A DNA stretch of 64,000 nt from Acinetobacter sp. TR3 (GCF_027105055.1 NZ_CP114264.1:1488001-1552000), one strand, 5' to 3'. Positions 1-9,569 are shown, numbered from the stretch's first letter. Notes: generated by a model from the sequence alone, not told the origin. Translations and numbers: made by a program.

Positions 1-1410
1 GCGCAATATTATCTGGATAATAGTGCAGGTCATATCAGCGCAAAGTTGATGTATAACGTCGAGCAGTTAACTGCGGCTTCATCTGAATCTTTACAGACCT
101 TGGTTAAAGATGGTTTGATTGTTGTTGGTTTATTGAGTTATTTACTCTATACCAACTGGCGATTAACTCTATGTATCGTGGTTTTTATGCCATTTATTGG
201 GATATTGGTCAGAATCGCATCTAAGAAAATGCGTAAGTTGTCAATTCAAGTGCAAAACACGATGGGCGATGTAAACCATGTGGTACAAGAAACGATTAAT
301 GGAAACTCGGTAGTTAAGAGTTTTACGGGTGAGGTTTTTGAACAGCAACGTTTTTATAAATCTTCCGAGGAAAATCTTCGTCGTGGCTTAAAAATGGTTG
401 TGGTGCAAAATATTAATAGCCCGATCATTCAGCTTTTATTATCAATGGCAATGGCTATCATTCTTTGGCTTGCGTTACGTCCACAGGTTTTCGGCGATAC
501 CTCCGCGGGTGAGTTTATTTCATTCATTACAGCTGCTGGCTTAATTTCTAAACCTGTAAAGAACTTAACAGATATTAATGAAAAACTTCAGCGTGGTTTG
601 GCTGCAGCACATTCGGTATTTGAACTGCTTGACATGCCAGAAGAAGAAAATAATGGTCAGCTTAAGCCAGTTTTGAAAGGCAATATTAAATTTGATCATG
701 CTAATCTGCGTTATACCGATGGTACGCATGCAATTAAGGACTTTTGTCTAGATATTAAAGCAGGTCAGACCATTGCTTTGGTTGGTCGATCTGGTGCAGG
801 GAAAACCTCATTAGTAAATATGCTGCCGCGTTTTCAAGAATTAAGTGAAGGGCAAATTTATTTTGATGATATTCCTGTACAAGAAATAGAACTTTCTTAT
901 CTCCGCTCACAAATTGCGACAGTCAATCAACAGGTTGTGCTATTCAATCGTTCAGTGCGTGACAATATTGCTTATGGTCAGCTTCAAGATTCAAGTGATG
1001 AACAGGTAGTTGCGGCTGCCAAAGCTGCTTTTGCGCATGACTTTATTATGAATTTGCCACAGGGTTACGACACAATACTTGGTGCGCAAGGTTTGAACCT
1101 TTCAGGCGGTCAGCGTCAGCGTATTGCGATTGCCAGAGCAATCTTAAAAGATTCTCCGATCCTAATTTTAGATGAAGCAACCAGTGCGCTTGATAATGAG
1201 TCTGAATACTTCATCCAACAAGCTTTTGATGAAGCGATGCAAGGTCGTACGACCATAGTTATTGCGCACCGTTTATCTACAGTTGAAAATGCAGATCTTA
1301 TTGTGGTAATGGACAAAGGACAAATTATCGAGCGGGGTACACATACTGAGTTGCTAGATAAACATGGCGTGTATTATCAATTGCATCAACGTAATTTTGA
1401 GGAAAATTAA
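1..1410 (+). CDS. msbA: Lipid A export ABC transporter/permease MsbA, 5' truncated by window edge
   Basis: Inner-membrane ABC half-transporter that flips lipid A-core from the cytoplasmic to the periplasmic leaflet. The reading frame is open from base 1, so the gene begins outside the window; about 469 residues are present against roughly 580 usual for the family, so only the N-terminal membrane part is missing. Visible: remaining transmembrane segments in the first ~180 residues, then a nucleotide-binding domain with Walker A GRSGAGKTS (about 262-270 of the fragment), signature LSGGQ (about 367), Walker B ILILDEATSA and the H-loop IAHRL. It is followed 2 bases later by lpxK, the usual msbA-lpxK pairing, which supports MsbA over other exporters of this fold. 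Confidence 0.95.
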   Translation, partial: AQYYLDNSAGHISAKLMYNVEQLTAASSESLQTLVKDGLIVVGLLSYLLYTNWRLTLCIVVFMPFIGILVRIASKKMRKLSIQVQNTMGDVNHVVQETINGNSVVKSFTGEVFEQQRFYKSSEENLRRGLKMVVVQNINSPIIQLLLSMAMAIILWLALRPQVFGDTSAGEFISFITAAGLISKPVKNLTDINEKLQRGLAAAHSVFELLDMPEEENNGQLKPVLKGNIKFDHANLRYTDGTHAIKDFCLDIKAGQTIALVGRSGAGKTSLVNMLPRFQELSEGQIYFDDIPVQEIELSYLRSQIATVNQQVVLFNRSVRDNIAYGQLQDSSDEQVVAAAKAAFAHDFIMNLPQGYDTILGAQGLNLSGGQRQRIAIARAILKDSPILILDEATSALDNESEYFIQQAFDEAMQGRTTIVIAHRLSTVENADLIVVMDKGQIIERGTHTELLDKHGVYYQLHQRNFEEN

Positions 1411-1412
1411 TA

Positions 1413-2420
1413 ATGTCTATTGCGCAACACGTACAAGATGCTTGGAATAAAAAAGCGTCGTGGTTGATCGTGTTGCGTCCTTTATCATTATTGTATCGCT
1501 TAATTTTTGAAATAAATAAAACCTTATATGCGGTTGGTCTTAAGAAAAAATACACAGCTCCAATTCCTGTGATGATTATTGGTAATATCACGGTTGGAGG
1601 AAGTGGGAAAACACCTTTATTAATTCAGCTCGTAAAATATTTACAGCAACAAGGTGTTCGGGTTGGTGTAATTAGTCGAGGGTATGGTGGCAAAGGCCCT
1701 TTTCCAGTTTTGGTGGATGCTTTGTCTGAACCAGATTTTGCTGGTGATGAGCCGTGCCTAATCGTTCAATCTACTCATGTACCCATGGCGGTTGGGCCAA
1801 ATCGTCAAGCATCAATTGAATTATTATTGAAATCTGAAAAACTCGATTTAATTATTAGCGATGATGGTTTGCAGCATTGGGCATTAGCACGTCAAATTGA
1901 ATGGATTGTTCTAGATCAAAATCGTGGTTTGGGGAATGAAAAGTTGCTGCCTGAAGGGTATCTACGTGAGCCTAAATCACGCTTAAATAGAAGTACGGTC
2001 ATTGAACATACTAAAATTGCTCAATCACAAAGGAATATGCATTTAGCGATTGGTCAGCCATATCTTTTAAATTTAAATACAGATTTAAATGTATTTGATC
2101 CAAACAAGTATTTTAATGTGGTTGTTGGTATTGGCTTCCCACAAAGATTTTATCAAACTCTAAATCAATTGAATGTGAAGCAATATCAAACACATGAGTT
2201 TGCTGATCATTATGATTATCAGATCGATGATCTCACCTTTAATAATCAAGATGCAATTATTACCACAGAAAAAGATGCGGTAAAGTTTAAGGTTCTATTG
2301 AAACAATACCCAGAATTTAATATTCCGATTTGGGTTGTGCCTGTTGAAGCGGTTTTATCTGCAGATTGTTATGATTTATTGAAACAACAATTGCAACAAG
2401 TTGGTATCCAATTTTCTTAG
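1413..2420 (+). CDS. lpxK: Tetraacyldisaccharide 4'-kinase LpxK
   Basis: Phosphorylates the 4' position of the tetraacyldisaccharide 1-phosphate intermediate to make lipid IVA at the inner membrane. The 335-residue protein has a hydrophobic N-terminal segment (about 17-31) for membrane association and a P-loop GGSGKT (about 62-67). The motif LDLIISDDGLQHWAL with the DDGLQH signature of the family follows at about 150. The start lies 2 bases after the msbA stop, so the two are co-transcribed, and kdsB follows after 9 bases. Length and order are normal for the family. Confidence 0.95.
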   Translation: MSIAQHVQDAWNKKASWLIVLRPLSLLYRLIFEINKTLYAVGLKKKYTAPIPVMIIGNITVGGSGKTPLLIQLVKYLQQQGVRVGVISRGYGGKGPFPVLVDALSEPDFAGDEPCLIVQSTHVPMAVGPNRQASIELLLKSEKLDLIISDDGLQHWALARQIEWIVLDQNRGLGNEKLLPEGYLREPKSRLNRSTVIEHTKIAQSQRNMHLAIGQPYLLNLNTDLNVFDPNKYFNVVVGIGFPQRFYQTLNQLNVKQYQTHEFADHYDYQIDDLTFNNQDAIITTEKDAVKFKVLLKQYPEFNIPIWVVPVEAVLSADCYDLLKQQLQQVGIQFS

Positions 2421-2429
2421 AGTTCTAAC

Positions 2430-3191
2430 ATGAAACATATTGTCATTCCTGCTCGTTTTGCGAGTTCGCGTTTACCTGCAAAACCACTTTTGCTTATTCA
2501 TGGTCGCCCAATGATTTTACGTGTAGTAGATCAAGCGAAGAAAGTTGCAGGTTTTGATGATTTATGTGTTGCGACTGATGACGATCGTATTGCTGAAGTG
2601 TGTCGTTCGGAAGGAATTGATGTGGTTTTAACCAGCACTGATCATCCGTCAGGCACAGATCGCTTGAGTGAAGTTGCACGTCTAAAAGGTTGGGCAGAAA
2701 ATGATATTATTGTCAATGTACAGGGTGATGAACCATTACTTCCTGCTCAATTGGTTCAACAAGTTACTCAGCTTTTAGTTGATCAACCGCATTGCTCAAT
2801 GTCTACTTTATGCGAGCCTATTCACGCATTAGATGAATTCCAGCGTGACAGTATCGTCAAAGTCGTGATGAGTAATCGTAAAGAAGCATTATATTTTAGT
2901 CGAGCAACTATTCCTTATGATCGTGATGGTGCAAAATTACAGCAGCCAAAGTTGCATGATCGTGCTTTTCGTCATCTGGGTTTATATGCATATCGTGTGA
3001 AATTGTTGCAAGAATATGTGTCATGGGAACAAGGCGATCTTGAAAAATTAGAAAGTCTTGAACAATTACGCGTATTAGAAAATGGTCATCGTATTGCGAT
3101 CGATATTGCTGAAGCCAATCTGCCTCCGGGTGTAGATACACAAGCTGATCTAGAGCGTTTAAATGCGCTACCAGTAAGTTTATTTGAATAA
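2430..3191 (+). CDS. kdsB: 3-deoxy-manno-octulosonate cytidylyltransferase KdsB
   Basis: Activates Kdo as CMP-Kdo for transfer to lipid A; cytoplasmic. At 253 residues it has the normal length. The nucleotide-binding signature [14 protein letters not shown] is at residues 7-20, [11 protein letters not shown] near 48, and [11 protein letters not shown] near 95, which provides the metal-binding Asp. It lies in one run with msbA and lpxK, so lipid A transport, lipid A phosphorylation and Kdo activation are grouped. The gap to the next gene is only 2 bases, suggesting coupling to holB. Confidence 0.95.
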   Translation: MKHIVIPARFASSRLPAKPLLLIHGRPMILRVVDQAKKVAGFDDLCVATDDDRIAEVCRSEGIDVVLTSTDHPSGTDRLSEVARLKGWAENDIIVNVQGDEPLLPAQLVQQVTQLLVDQPHCSMSTLCEPIHALDEFQRDSIVKVVMSNRKEALYFSRATIPYDRDGAKLQQPKLHDRAFRHLGLYAYRVKLLQEYVSWEQGDLEKLESLEQLRVLENGHRIAIDIAEANLPPGVDTQADLERLNALPVSLFE

Positions 3192-3193
3192 TT

Positions 3194-4177
3194 ATGATGA
3201 GTATGCAGTCAACAACCGTTTATCCTTGGCACAAGCAGACATGGGCGTTGTTGACAACGCGTTTTCCCGATATAGGTCATGGTTTACTTTTTTATGGTAA
3301 ACATGGTTGCGCGAAACATCAATTTACTGAGCGGTTTGTGGCATGGGTCTTATGTTTAAACAAACAAGCCGAACAAGCTTGTGGTGAATGTACAAGTTGT
3401 CTTTGGTTGAAGTCTAATACACACCCTCGATATGTCCATATCACCACAGATGAAGAAAATAAAAAGCAAAATGCCAAGATAAAAATCGAAAAGATTCGTG
3501 ATTTATTGCCATTTGTTCAGCAGACTGGTGATGGATGGCGAGTCGTTGTGATTGAGCCAGCAGAGGCTTTGAATATGGCATCCGCAAATGCATTGCTAAA
3601 GACTTTAGAGGAACCTGGAGAAAGGGTTATTCTGATTCTATTGGCTGATCATTATTTGAAATTACCAGCAACGATTCGAAGCCGTTTGCAGCATTTCGCT
3701 TTAGACCGTCTAGATACCCAAGATGCACAAAACTTTATTCAGCAGCAAATACCGAATATTTCAGCTGAACACATTGATTTGTTGCTTAATCTCGCAAATG
3801 GCATGCCATTGACTGCCGTTGAAATTAATCAGAGTGACTGGTTGCATAAAAGAGATCTATTCTTGAAAGATTGGTTTAAGTTGGTCGCAGAAAAGAATAT
3901 GCCTTTAAGTTATTCAAGCAAGTGGTCGAAAGAGTTGAGTTTCTCTGAATTTATGACAATGTTTGAATATTTATTAGCTGATTTAGTCGCTATAAAATTA
4001 AATCAATCTTTGAGAAATAAAGACTTAGATTTAACACAGCTTGCACAGCTTTATGACTTGGAAAGCTTATTTCAAATTTATTCTGACCTGCAACAGAAAA
4101 AATTGATGGTTGAGCAAAATGTACAAACACAATTGGTACTAGATCAGTTGTTTATTCAATTGATGCATGTGGTTTAG
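3194..4177 (+). CDS. holB: DNA polymerase III subunit delta' (HolB)
   Basis: Clamp-loader subunit that helps open and load the sliding clamp. The 327-residue protein has an AAA+ fold. The P-loop position reads GKHGCAKHQ (about 35-43), a degenerate Walker A lacking the usual GK(S/T), as expected for delta', which does not hydrolyse ATP. Four cysteines at about 54, 63, 66 and 69 (the last three in CGECTSC) form the zinc module typical of delta'/gamma. EPAEALNMASANALLKTLEEP is the expected conserved central region. Two start codons stand in tandem at 3194 and 3197. A TatD homologue close downstream matches the holB-ycfH order in other gammaproteobacteria. Confidence 0.93.
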   Translation: MMSMQSTTVYPWHKQTWALLTTRFPDIGHGLLFYGKHGCAKHQFTERFVAWVLCLNKQAEQACGECTSCLWLKSNTHPRYVHITTDEENKKQNAKIKIEKIRDLLPFVQQTGDGWRVVVIEPAEALNMASANALLKTLEEPGERVILILLADHYLKLPATIRSRLQHFALDRLDTQDAQNFIQQQIPNISAEHIDLLLNLANGMPLTAVEINQSDWLHKRDLFLKDWFKLVAEKNMPLSYSSKWSKELSFSEFMTMFEYLLADLVAIKLNQSLRNKDLDLTQLAQLYDLESLFQIYSDLQQKKLMVEQNVQTQLVLDQLFIQLMHVV

Positions 4178-4515
4178 ATAGGGTATTAAAATCTTTTATG
4201 TTGATTGAATGCTTGATTTTGTAATATCCGAAAAGCATTTGCTTTCGTTATGGTGATCACTTCTGAAATCGTGATTCATCCAACGCTATATTTGTTTAAA
4301 TAAAAACCATTTTTGTTTGTTTTCGAACAGTTTTCCTCAAACATTATTTGTTGTTTGTCGGATTGTTTCCTATAATCAAAAGAGCAGTAATTATAGTTTT
4401 TTAAATTGACGGTAGAAAATATTGAATTTGAGAGGCATGTAAATATGCTTAAAAATTTATTAATGCTATGAAAATATAGATATTTCAAGTTATTTGTATT
4501 TGACAGGGGAATGTT
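4178..4515. other. 338-base intergenic region holB-pilZ
   Basis: AT-rich stretch with no convincing gene. An open frame on the minus strand overlaps the pilZ start and has no family-like features, so I treat it as chance. A TTGACG at 4406-4411 could be a -35 box, but no matching -10 box is visible at the right distance. No clear hairpin terminator was found after holB. Confidence 0.5.
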
Positions 4516-4860
4516 ATGCAACCACAAATGATGGGCGGAATTATACAGGTCAATATTCCTGATAAAGCAACTTTGCAATCGAGTTATATGCCTTTTGTGC
4601 AAGGTGGCGGTCTATTTGTTTCCACGAAACAAGCTGTAAAAATGGGACAGGAAGTTTTTGTTTTAGCGACTTTACCAGAGCAGTCACAAAAAATTCCACT
4701 AACGGGTAAGGTGATTTGGATTTCGCATAAACAAACACATTTTAAACCACAAGGTTTTGCAATTCAGCTTGCCGGTGAAAAAGGTGTGTATTACAAAAAT
4801 GAAGCTGAGAAATTATTGGCTGGTTCAAAAGCGATGGATCGCCCAAGTTTTACAATGTAA
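4516..4860 (+). CDS. pilZ: PilZ domain protein, type IV pilus assembly PilZ
   Basis: Small cytoplasmic protein of 114 residues with a single PilZ domain, required for type IV pilus biogenesis in the Pseudomonas/Acinetobacter group. Visible: GGGLFVST (about 31-38), the hydrophobic core EVFVLATLPEQ and a closing GFAIQL. The N-terminal RxxxR motif that binds cyclic di-GMP is absent, as in the original PilZ, so c-di-GMP binding is not expected. The position between holB and tatD is the standard location of this gene. The start is preceded by GACAGGGGA, a good ribosome binding site. Confidence 0.93.
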   Translation: MQPQMMGGIIQVNIPDKATLQSSYMPFVQGGGLFVSTKQAVKMGQEVFVLATLPEQSQKIPLTGKVIWISHKQTHFKPQGFAIQLAGEKGVYYKNEAEKLLAGSKAMDRPSFTM

Positions 4861-4876
4861 GTGATAGGAAATAAGC

Positions 4877-5650
4877 GTGTTTGTTGATACCCATTGTCAT
4901 TTAACGATGTTAGATCTGAGTCCCTATAATGGTGATCTAGATCAGGCGCTTGAGCAAGCTCGTCTTGCAGGTGTTTCAAAATTTATGGGGATTTCAGTTG
5001 ATCTTGACGATCATATTAAATTAGCTGAAATAGCTTCTCGCCATAATGATGTGGGTTATTCTGTAGGTGTTCATCCATGCGAGGATGATCATATTATGGC
5101 GCGGGCAACAACAGACTACCTTGTAGAGTTAGCACAGTCTGATAAGGTATGGGCATTAGGGGAAACAGGTTTAGATTATTATCACAGTACAGATTTTATT
5201 GCAGAACAGAAACGATGTTTTGCCCGTCATATTCATGCATCAAAAATTGTAAAAAAACCTGTGGTTGTGCATACACGGTCGGCTAAACACGATACCGTCG
5301 ATATTATAAAAGCAGAGCAGTCCACACATGGTATTTTGCATTGTTTCACCGAAGATTGGGAAACAGCTAAGGCTGTTTTAGATTGTGGTTACTATATTTC
5401 TTTTTCTGGTATTGTTTCATTCAAAAATGCACAAGAATTACGTGATGTTGCGAAGCAAGTGCCGCTTGATCGGTTATTAATTGAAACGGATAGCCCATAT
5501 TTAGCACCTATGCCTTATCGGGGTAAAACCAATGAGCCTAAATATGTACCTTATGTCGCAAAAGCATTGGGTGATGTATATCAAAAGTCAGTTGAAGAAA
5601 TTGGTATGATTACCACGCAGAATTTTGAGAATCTTCTTCATTTGAAGTAA
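4877..5650 (+). CDS. TatD family metal-dependent hydrolase (YcfH-like)
   Basis: TIM-barrel amidohydrolase related to TatD/YcfH; members act as metal-dependent DNases or deoxyribonucleases in the cytoplasm. The 257-residue protein carries DTHCHL at the N-terminus (metal-binding His pair), GVHPCEDD, GETGLDYYH, VVHTRSA, HCFTE and ETDSPYLAP, the full set of metal ligands and catalytic Asp. The start is GTG at 4877, 16 bases after pilZ, preceded by the weak AGGAA. The holB-pilZ-tatD order is conserved. Its exact substrate cannot be read from the sequence. Confidence 0.9.
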   Translation: MFVDTHCHLTMLDLSPYNGDLDQALEQARLAGVSKFMGISVDLDDHIKLAEIASRHNDVGYSVGVHPCEDDHIMARATTDYLVELAQSDKVWALGETGLDYYHSTDFIAEQKRCFARHIHASKIVKKPVVVHTRSAKHDTVDIIKAEQSTHGILHCFTEDWETAKAVLDCGYYISFSGIVSFKNAQELRDVAKQVPLDRLLIETDSPYLAPMPYRGKTNEPKYVPYVAKALGDVYQKSVEEIGMITTQNFENLLHLK

Positions 5651-5684
5651 ACGGTTTTGTTGTATTAGGAAAGAGAGTTATCAC

Positions 5685-6302
5685 GTGAAAATGGATCGCC
5701 AAGCTCAGTTTAGAGCACGAGAAGCCTTAATTTTTCAGATCGCTGAACAACTCCTATTAGAAAATGGTGAAGCAGGCATGACTTTGGACGCTTTAGCGGC
5801 GGAATTAGATCTTGCTAAAGGCACATTGTATAAGCACTTTCAGAGCAAAGATGAATTGTATATGTTGCTGATTATTCGTAATGAACGAATGCTGCTTGAA
5901 ATGATTCAGGATACAGAGAAAGCTTTCCCTGAGCATTTAGCTTTTTTCATGCTACATCATTTACATCATCCAGAACGTACTGCTTTATTTCATCAAATTG
6001 AAGAACGCCTCTCTACGACGGGTCAAGGTATTCAGTTATTATTTAGTGAGTTGTATAAAGTTCGTCGTCAACGTCTGCGTATTATTATTAGAATGACAGA
6101 AAGTTATTTACTGGATATTCATAGCACGATGACAACGCGTGATTATTTGGCTTCGATTTGGTCTCTGACTTATGGTGCAGCAGTTATTCTAAATTCGAGC
6201 TTTTATCAGCGTTATTTAGGTTCACGTGATAGCTTACGTGTGGCTTATATTGATCAAGCTTTAGGTTTGCCAAAACAAATTGAATATTTAGTGAATGGCT
6301 GA
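5685..6302 (+). CDS. TetR/AcrR family transcriptional regulator
   Basis: DNA-binding repressor-type protein of 205 residues. The N-terminal TetR helix-turn-helix is clear: ARE(A)LIFQIAEQLLLENGEAGMTLDALAAELDLAKGTLYKHFQSKDELY, with the typical KGTLYKHF recognition helix at about 46-53. The C-terminal ligand domain is unspecific. The start is GTG at 5685 with AAGAGAG upstream; an ATG two codons later is possible. It lies between tatD and the gsp genes and 8 bases before gspH, so it may be transcribed with them. Ligand and targets are unknown. Confidence 0.88.
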   Translation: MKMDRQAQFRAREALIFQIAEQLLLENGEAGMTLDALAAELDLAKGTLYKHFQSKDELYMLLIIRNERMLLEMIQDTEKAFPEHLAFFMLHHLHHPERTALFHQIEERLSTTGQGIQLLFSELYKVRRQRLRIIIRMTESYLLDIHSTMTTRDYLASIWSLTYGAAVILNSSFYQRYLGSRDSLRVAYIDQALGLPKQIEYLVNG

Positions 6303-6310
6303 TAAATAAA

Positions 6311-6862
6311 ATGAAATCACCACATAGATTACAACAAGGTTTTACCCTCATTGAGATCATGGTGGTGATTGTAATCATGACCATTATGACATCTTTGGTT
6401 GTTCTGAATATTGGTGGTGTAGATCAACGTCGAGCGATGCAAGCCAGAGAAATGTTTATACTTGATTTAAAAAAGATTAATAAAGAATCAACGGATCAAG
6501 CTAAAGTTTTTGCCTTAAATACTCAAAATGCGACTGACGTTGCATCATTTCGCTATAATTTGTTTGAATATCATGATCAGAGCCATGAGCAAATTCAGCA
6601 AGCTGATCGGACTTGGCAGCCATATAAAGAGTTTAAACTTCGAGAGCTACCGACTAGCGTGTCTTTTAGTATTCAAACTTTAAATGCTGAAGAATATCGA
6701 AAAGCGAGAAATGAGGATTTATTAGGTGGTAAAGCACCGCAACTCATATGGTTTGGCAATGGTGAAGTTAAGCCTGTCCGTATTCAATTTTATTATGAAC
6801 AGCAGCCAATTGGACATGAGTTTGAAATAGATCATTTGGGTAAAATAAATGAAGAAGATTAA
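6311..6862 (+). CDS. gspH: Type II secretion minor pseudopilin GspH
   Basis: Minor pseudopilin of the type II secretion system. The 183-residue precursor has a short basic leader ending in G, then the prepilin peptidase site and methylated N-terminus QGFTLIEIMVVIVIMTIM with Glu at position +5, followed by one hydrophobic helix. The rest is a GspH/FimT-like globular domain. The gene overlaps the start of gspI by 14 bases and begins a four-gene set H-I-J-K in the standard order. The remaining gsp genes are not in this window, which is the scattered arrangement known in Acinetobacter. Confidence 0.9.
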   Translation: MKSPHRLQQGFTLIEIMVVIVIMTIMTSLVVLNIGGVDQRRAMQAREMFILDLKKINKESTDQAKVFALNTQNATDVASFRYNLFEYHDQSHEQIQQADRTWQPYKEFKLRELPTSVSFSIQTLNAEEYRKARNEDLLGGKAPQLIWFGNGEVKPVRIQFYYEQQPIGHEFEIDHLGKINEED

Positions 6863-7235
6863 AGCATTTACCCTATTGGAAGTGATGGTTGCATTAGCAA
6901 TATTTGCTGTCGCTGCAATTGCATTAACAAAAATTGCCATGCAATATACACAATCTACATCGAGTGCGATTTTGCGAACTAAAGCACAGTTCGTTGCAAT
7001 GAATGAGGTTGCAATGATGGAAATGAATCAAGAATGGTTAGATGGAACGCAATCGAAACAGGTGACTTCTCAAGGTGAGACTTGGCAGATTGATAAAAAA
7101 GCACAGGCTACAATTAGTCCAAAAATACAACGTATCGAATTACAAGTAAGTTTATTTAATACTGAGCAAGGTAAAGTTGAAGCGGGCATCACCAATATGG
7201 TGTTTTTTAATTATCCAGCAAAAGCTAAAACATGA
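6849..7235 (+). CDS. gspI: Type II secretion minor pseudopilin GspI
   Basis: Minor pseudopilin of 128 residues. The N-terminus MKKIKAFTLLEVMVALAIFAVAAIAL contains a very short leader, the cleavage site before Phe and Glu at +5. GspI nucleates the pseudopilus tip with J and K in the inner membrane/periplasm. It overlaps gspH by 14 bases and gspJ by 4 bases (ATGA), so translation of the four pseudopilins is probably coupled. Length is typical for the family. Confidence 0.92.
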   Translation: MKKIKAFTLLEVMVALAIFAVAAIALTKIAMQYTQSTSSAILRTKAQFVAMNEVAMMEMNQEWLDGTQSKQVTSQGETWQIDKKAQATISPKIQRIELQVSLFNTEQGKVEAGITNMVFFNYPAKAKT

Positions 7236-7864
7236 TGAAAATTAAAAAGGGTTTTACCCTTGTTGAATTGCTGGTTGCAATTGCTATTTTTGCCGTACTT
7301 TCAATGCTTGGTTGGAAAGTTTTTGATTATTTATTAAAAGTCAAAGATCGTAATGCAGAACATGAAACACATTTATTTGCGCTACAAGATGCCTATCAGC
7401 AGATTCTAAGAGATAGTCTCCAAATTATTCCATTAACGGCAAATGATGGTCGACAATTACAGGCCGCTTTGGTGCTAAATGATCGTGGTTTTATGTTTAG
7501 CAAAGCAGGAGTGTCCGATCCGTTGAAACAAGGTTTGTCACCTTATGAGCGCATTGAATATCGCTACGATTCAACGCAGAAAAAAGTTTATCGACTCAAA
7601 TATTCAAATCTAAATATTCCAAATCGAGTACAACCCATCTCAAGTACCTTATTGGAAAATGTAGATCAATTTAAAGTAATCGTGATGAATCCACAGGAAC
7701 TGACACAATGGCCTGAAAATATTGGTGATCCTAATAATATTAATGAGTTAAAAAAATTACCATTGGGCTTAAAAATACAGCTTAGTGTTGCAGGTACGGA
7801 TTACGAGTGGATTTTTAGTCTACTGTATGCAAATCAATTGTTGGGAAATAACTCACCACCATGA
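7232..7864 (+). CDS. gspJ: Type II secretion minor pseudopilin GspJ
   Basis: Minor pseudopilin of 210 residues that forms the tip complex with GspI and GspK. The prepilin motif is KKGFTLVELLVAIAIFAVLS, with Glu at +5, followed by a periplasmic domain containing the typical YRYDSTQKKVYRL strand pair. It starts within the end of gspI (ATGATG at 7232) and overlaps the gspK start by 4 bases. A shorter open frame within its 3' end, on the same strand in another phase, is a shadow. Confidence 0.92.
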   Translation: MMKIKKGFTLVELLVAIAIFAVLSMLGWKVFDYLLKVKDRNAEHETHLFALQDAYQQILRDSLQIIPLTANDGRQLQAALVLNDRGFMFSKAGVSDPLKQGLSPYERIEYRYDSTQKKVYRLKYSNLNIPNRVQPISSTLLENVDQFKVIVMNPQELTQWPENIGDPNNINELKKLPLGLKIQLSVAGTDYEWIFSLLYANQLLGNNSPP

Positions 7865-8817
7865 AAAACTATTCATCTCAGCGTGGCGTAGCTTTATTAA
7901 CGATTTTAGTCATGGTTGCTTTAGCAACGATTTTGGCTGCAACAATTGCAAAACGACAAACCAATACTGCTGAAAATACGGGCTATTTGATGCGTCAGGA
8001 TCAATCGTTATTGTATGCAAAAAGTGCAGAAGCTTTTTTTTCAGAGTTACTCATTCAAGATAGCGATAACGGTAGTAGCATTGACCATTTACAGGAAAAC
8101 TGGGCAAAACCGATGCCACCATTTCCTGTTGAAGATGGTTCTGTCTCAGGAAAACTACTAGATGAGTCAGGAAAGTTTAATCTAAATAATTTGGTTAAGG
8201 CTGATGGCAATCAAGTTGATGATTCTGCACGACGTTGGTTTGAAAAGTTATTGCAACGCGTAGGTCTACCTGCTGAACTCAGTCAAGCTGTGATCGATTG
8301 GCAAGACACAAATGATGAAGTAACTGGCGCAATGGGTGCGGAGAGTAGCTATTACCAAGGACTAGATCCTGCATATTTAACGCCGAATACCAAGTTTCAT
8401 AGTATAGAAGAATTAAAACTTGTACGAGGTTTTGAAGGCAAAAACTACGATTTGATCAAACCTTATGTTACGGCATTACCTGAACAGACTAAGGTGAATA
8501 TGAATACAGCACCTGCATTGCTATTAGCCAGTATTGATCCTAAAGTAGATGTCAAAGCTATTGAACAACAATTGAAAGTCAAGGAAACTGAGTTAACACA
8601 TTTTAATAATGTAGATGATTTATGGAAATTAAGTGCTTTTTCTGGGATAGATGAACAGAGTAAAACGGATGCTGCATCTTTATTAGATAGTAAGTCAAAT
8701 TATTTTACGGCTCAAATTGAAGTGGTCCTAAGTGAGCGTAAGCGCCAATTTACGAGCTTAATGATGAGAAAAGATAAACAAGTGATTGTGTATTCAAGAA
8801 GTCTTGCACCATTCTAG
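7861..8817 (+). CDS. gspK: Type II secretion minor pseudopilin GspK
   Basis: Largest minor pseudopilin, placed at the pseudopilus tip. The 318-residue protein starts MKNYSSQRGVALLTILVMVALA; the position that is Glu in other pseudopilins is not Glu here, which is normal for GspK. The periplasmic part has ESGKFNLNNL and the helix-rich region with VNMNTAPALLLASI typical of the family. It is the last gene of the H-I-J-K run; no strong hairpin follows in the 110 bases before the next gene. Confidence 0.92.
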   Translation: MKNYSSQRGVALLTILVMVALATILAATIAKRQTNTAENTGYLMRQDQSLLYAKSAEAFFSELLIQDSDNGSSIDHLQENWAKPMPPFPVEDGSVSGKLLDESGKFNLNNLVKADGNQVDDSARRWFEKLLQRVGLPAELSQAVIDWQDTNDEVTGAMGAESSYYQGLDPAYLTPNTKFHSIEELKLVRGFEGKNYDLIKPYVTALPEQTKVNMNTAPALLLASIDPKVDVKAIEQQLKVKETELTHFNNVDDLWKLSAFSGIDEQSKTDAASLLDSKSNYFTAQIEVVLSERKRQFTSLMMRKDKQVIVYSRSLAPF

Positions 8818-8927
8818 TCTTTGTATAGATTGGATTATTGAATAGTCACAAGGCTTAAAATCAATCCCACCGATGGTTTTTTTGCTTTATAATAAAATTT
8901 GTTTGCAGATATAGATCAGCTTGGTGC

Positions 8928-9524
8928 ATGTTAATTCGTAAATTATTTAAGTTTGAAAATGCTCATATTGTACGTAATTGTACATCAGATCGCTGTAAGC
9001 GTTCGATTCACGGGCATAGTTATAAGGTTGAATTACTGTTAAAAGCCTCAAGATTAGATCATGGGCAAATGGTCTATGATTTTGGTTTATTAAAAGGTGT
9101 GATTAAAGAGCTTTTTGACAGTTTTGATCACGCAATTTGTTATTGGCAAAAAGATGATCCTGAATATATTCAAGCGTGTAAAACTTTTAGTGCACGTTGG
9201 GTTGCCTTGCCAGTTTCACCATCGGCTGAACAGTTTTCAAGGATTTTCTTTTATCTAGCGCAACAGGTGCTCGCTTCAACCACAACACAGAATGGTGAGG
9301 GTGATGTCGAGGTCTATTCAGTGATCGTGCATGAAACTGATACAGGTTACGCTCAAAGTTTTTTAGAAGATATTGAAAATGAGCAAATGGGTTTACTTAG
9401 CCTAGACCAAATTATTTTTTCAGAGCAAGTACAAATTGAGTGGAGCGATCCTCAAATGTATGAAAATCTGAAAAATGGAATTAAATTCCAAAATCCAAAT
9501 GTAGAGTTACAAGTTAACATTTAA
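8928..9524 (+). CDS. 6-carboxytetrahydropterin synthase-like protein (QueD family)
   Basis: Member of the 6-pyruvoyl-tetrahydropterin synthase/QueD fold, which in queuosine synthesis turns dihydroneopterin triphosphate into 6-carboxytetrahydropterin. Zinc ligands are visible in FENAHIV (His 14) and HGHSYKVEL, with cysteines in NCTSDRC between them, then FDHAICY, and a late Glu in VIVHETDTGYAQSF. The protein has 198 residues, longer than the ~120-residue QueD of E. coli, with extra sequence before and after the HETDTG strand. No other queuosine genes are adjacent, so the symbol is withheld. Confidence 0.8.
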   Translation: MLIRKLFKFENAHIVRNCTSDRCKRSIHGHSYKVELLLKASRLDHGQMVYDFGLLKGVIKELFDSFDHAICYWQKDDPEYIQACKTFSARWVALPVSPSAEQFSRIFFYLAQQVLASTTTQNGEGDVEVYSVIVHETDTGYAQSFLEDIENEQMGLLSLDQIIFSEQVQIEWSDPQMYENLKNGIKFQNPNVELQVNI

Positions 9525-9569
9525 GTAAGCAAGATTTAAATGTTGGAATCGTTATTTCAAGGAATGTTG

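Noticed and set aside
4406..4411. TTGACG as a -35 box for pilZ
   Set aside because: No acceptable -10 sequence 16-18 bases downstream.
4276..4602. 108-codon open frame on the minus strand upstream of and across the pilZ start
   Set aside because: It overlaps a certain gene in antisense, has no family pattern and no good ribosome binding site; the AT-rich gap explains an open frame by chance.
6722..6940. Minus-strand frame across gspH/gspI
   Set aside because: It is antisense to two clear pseudopilin genes with conserved motifs.
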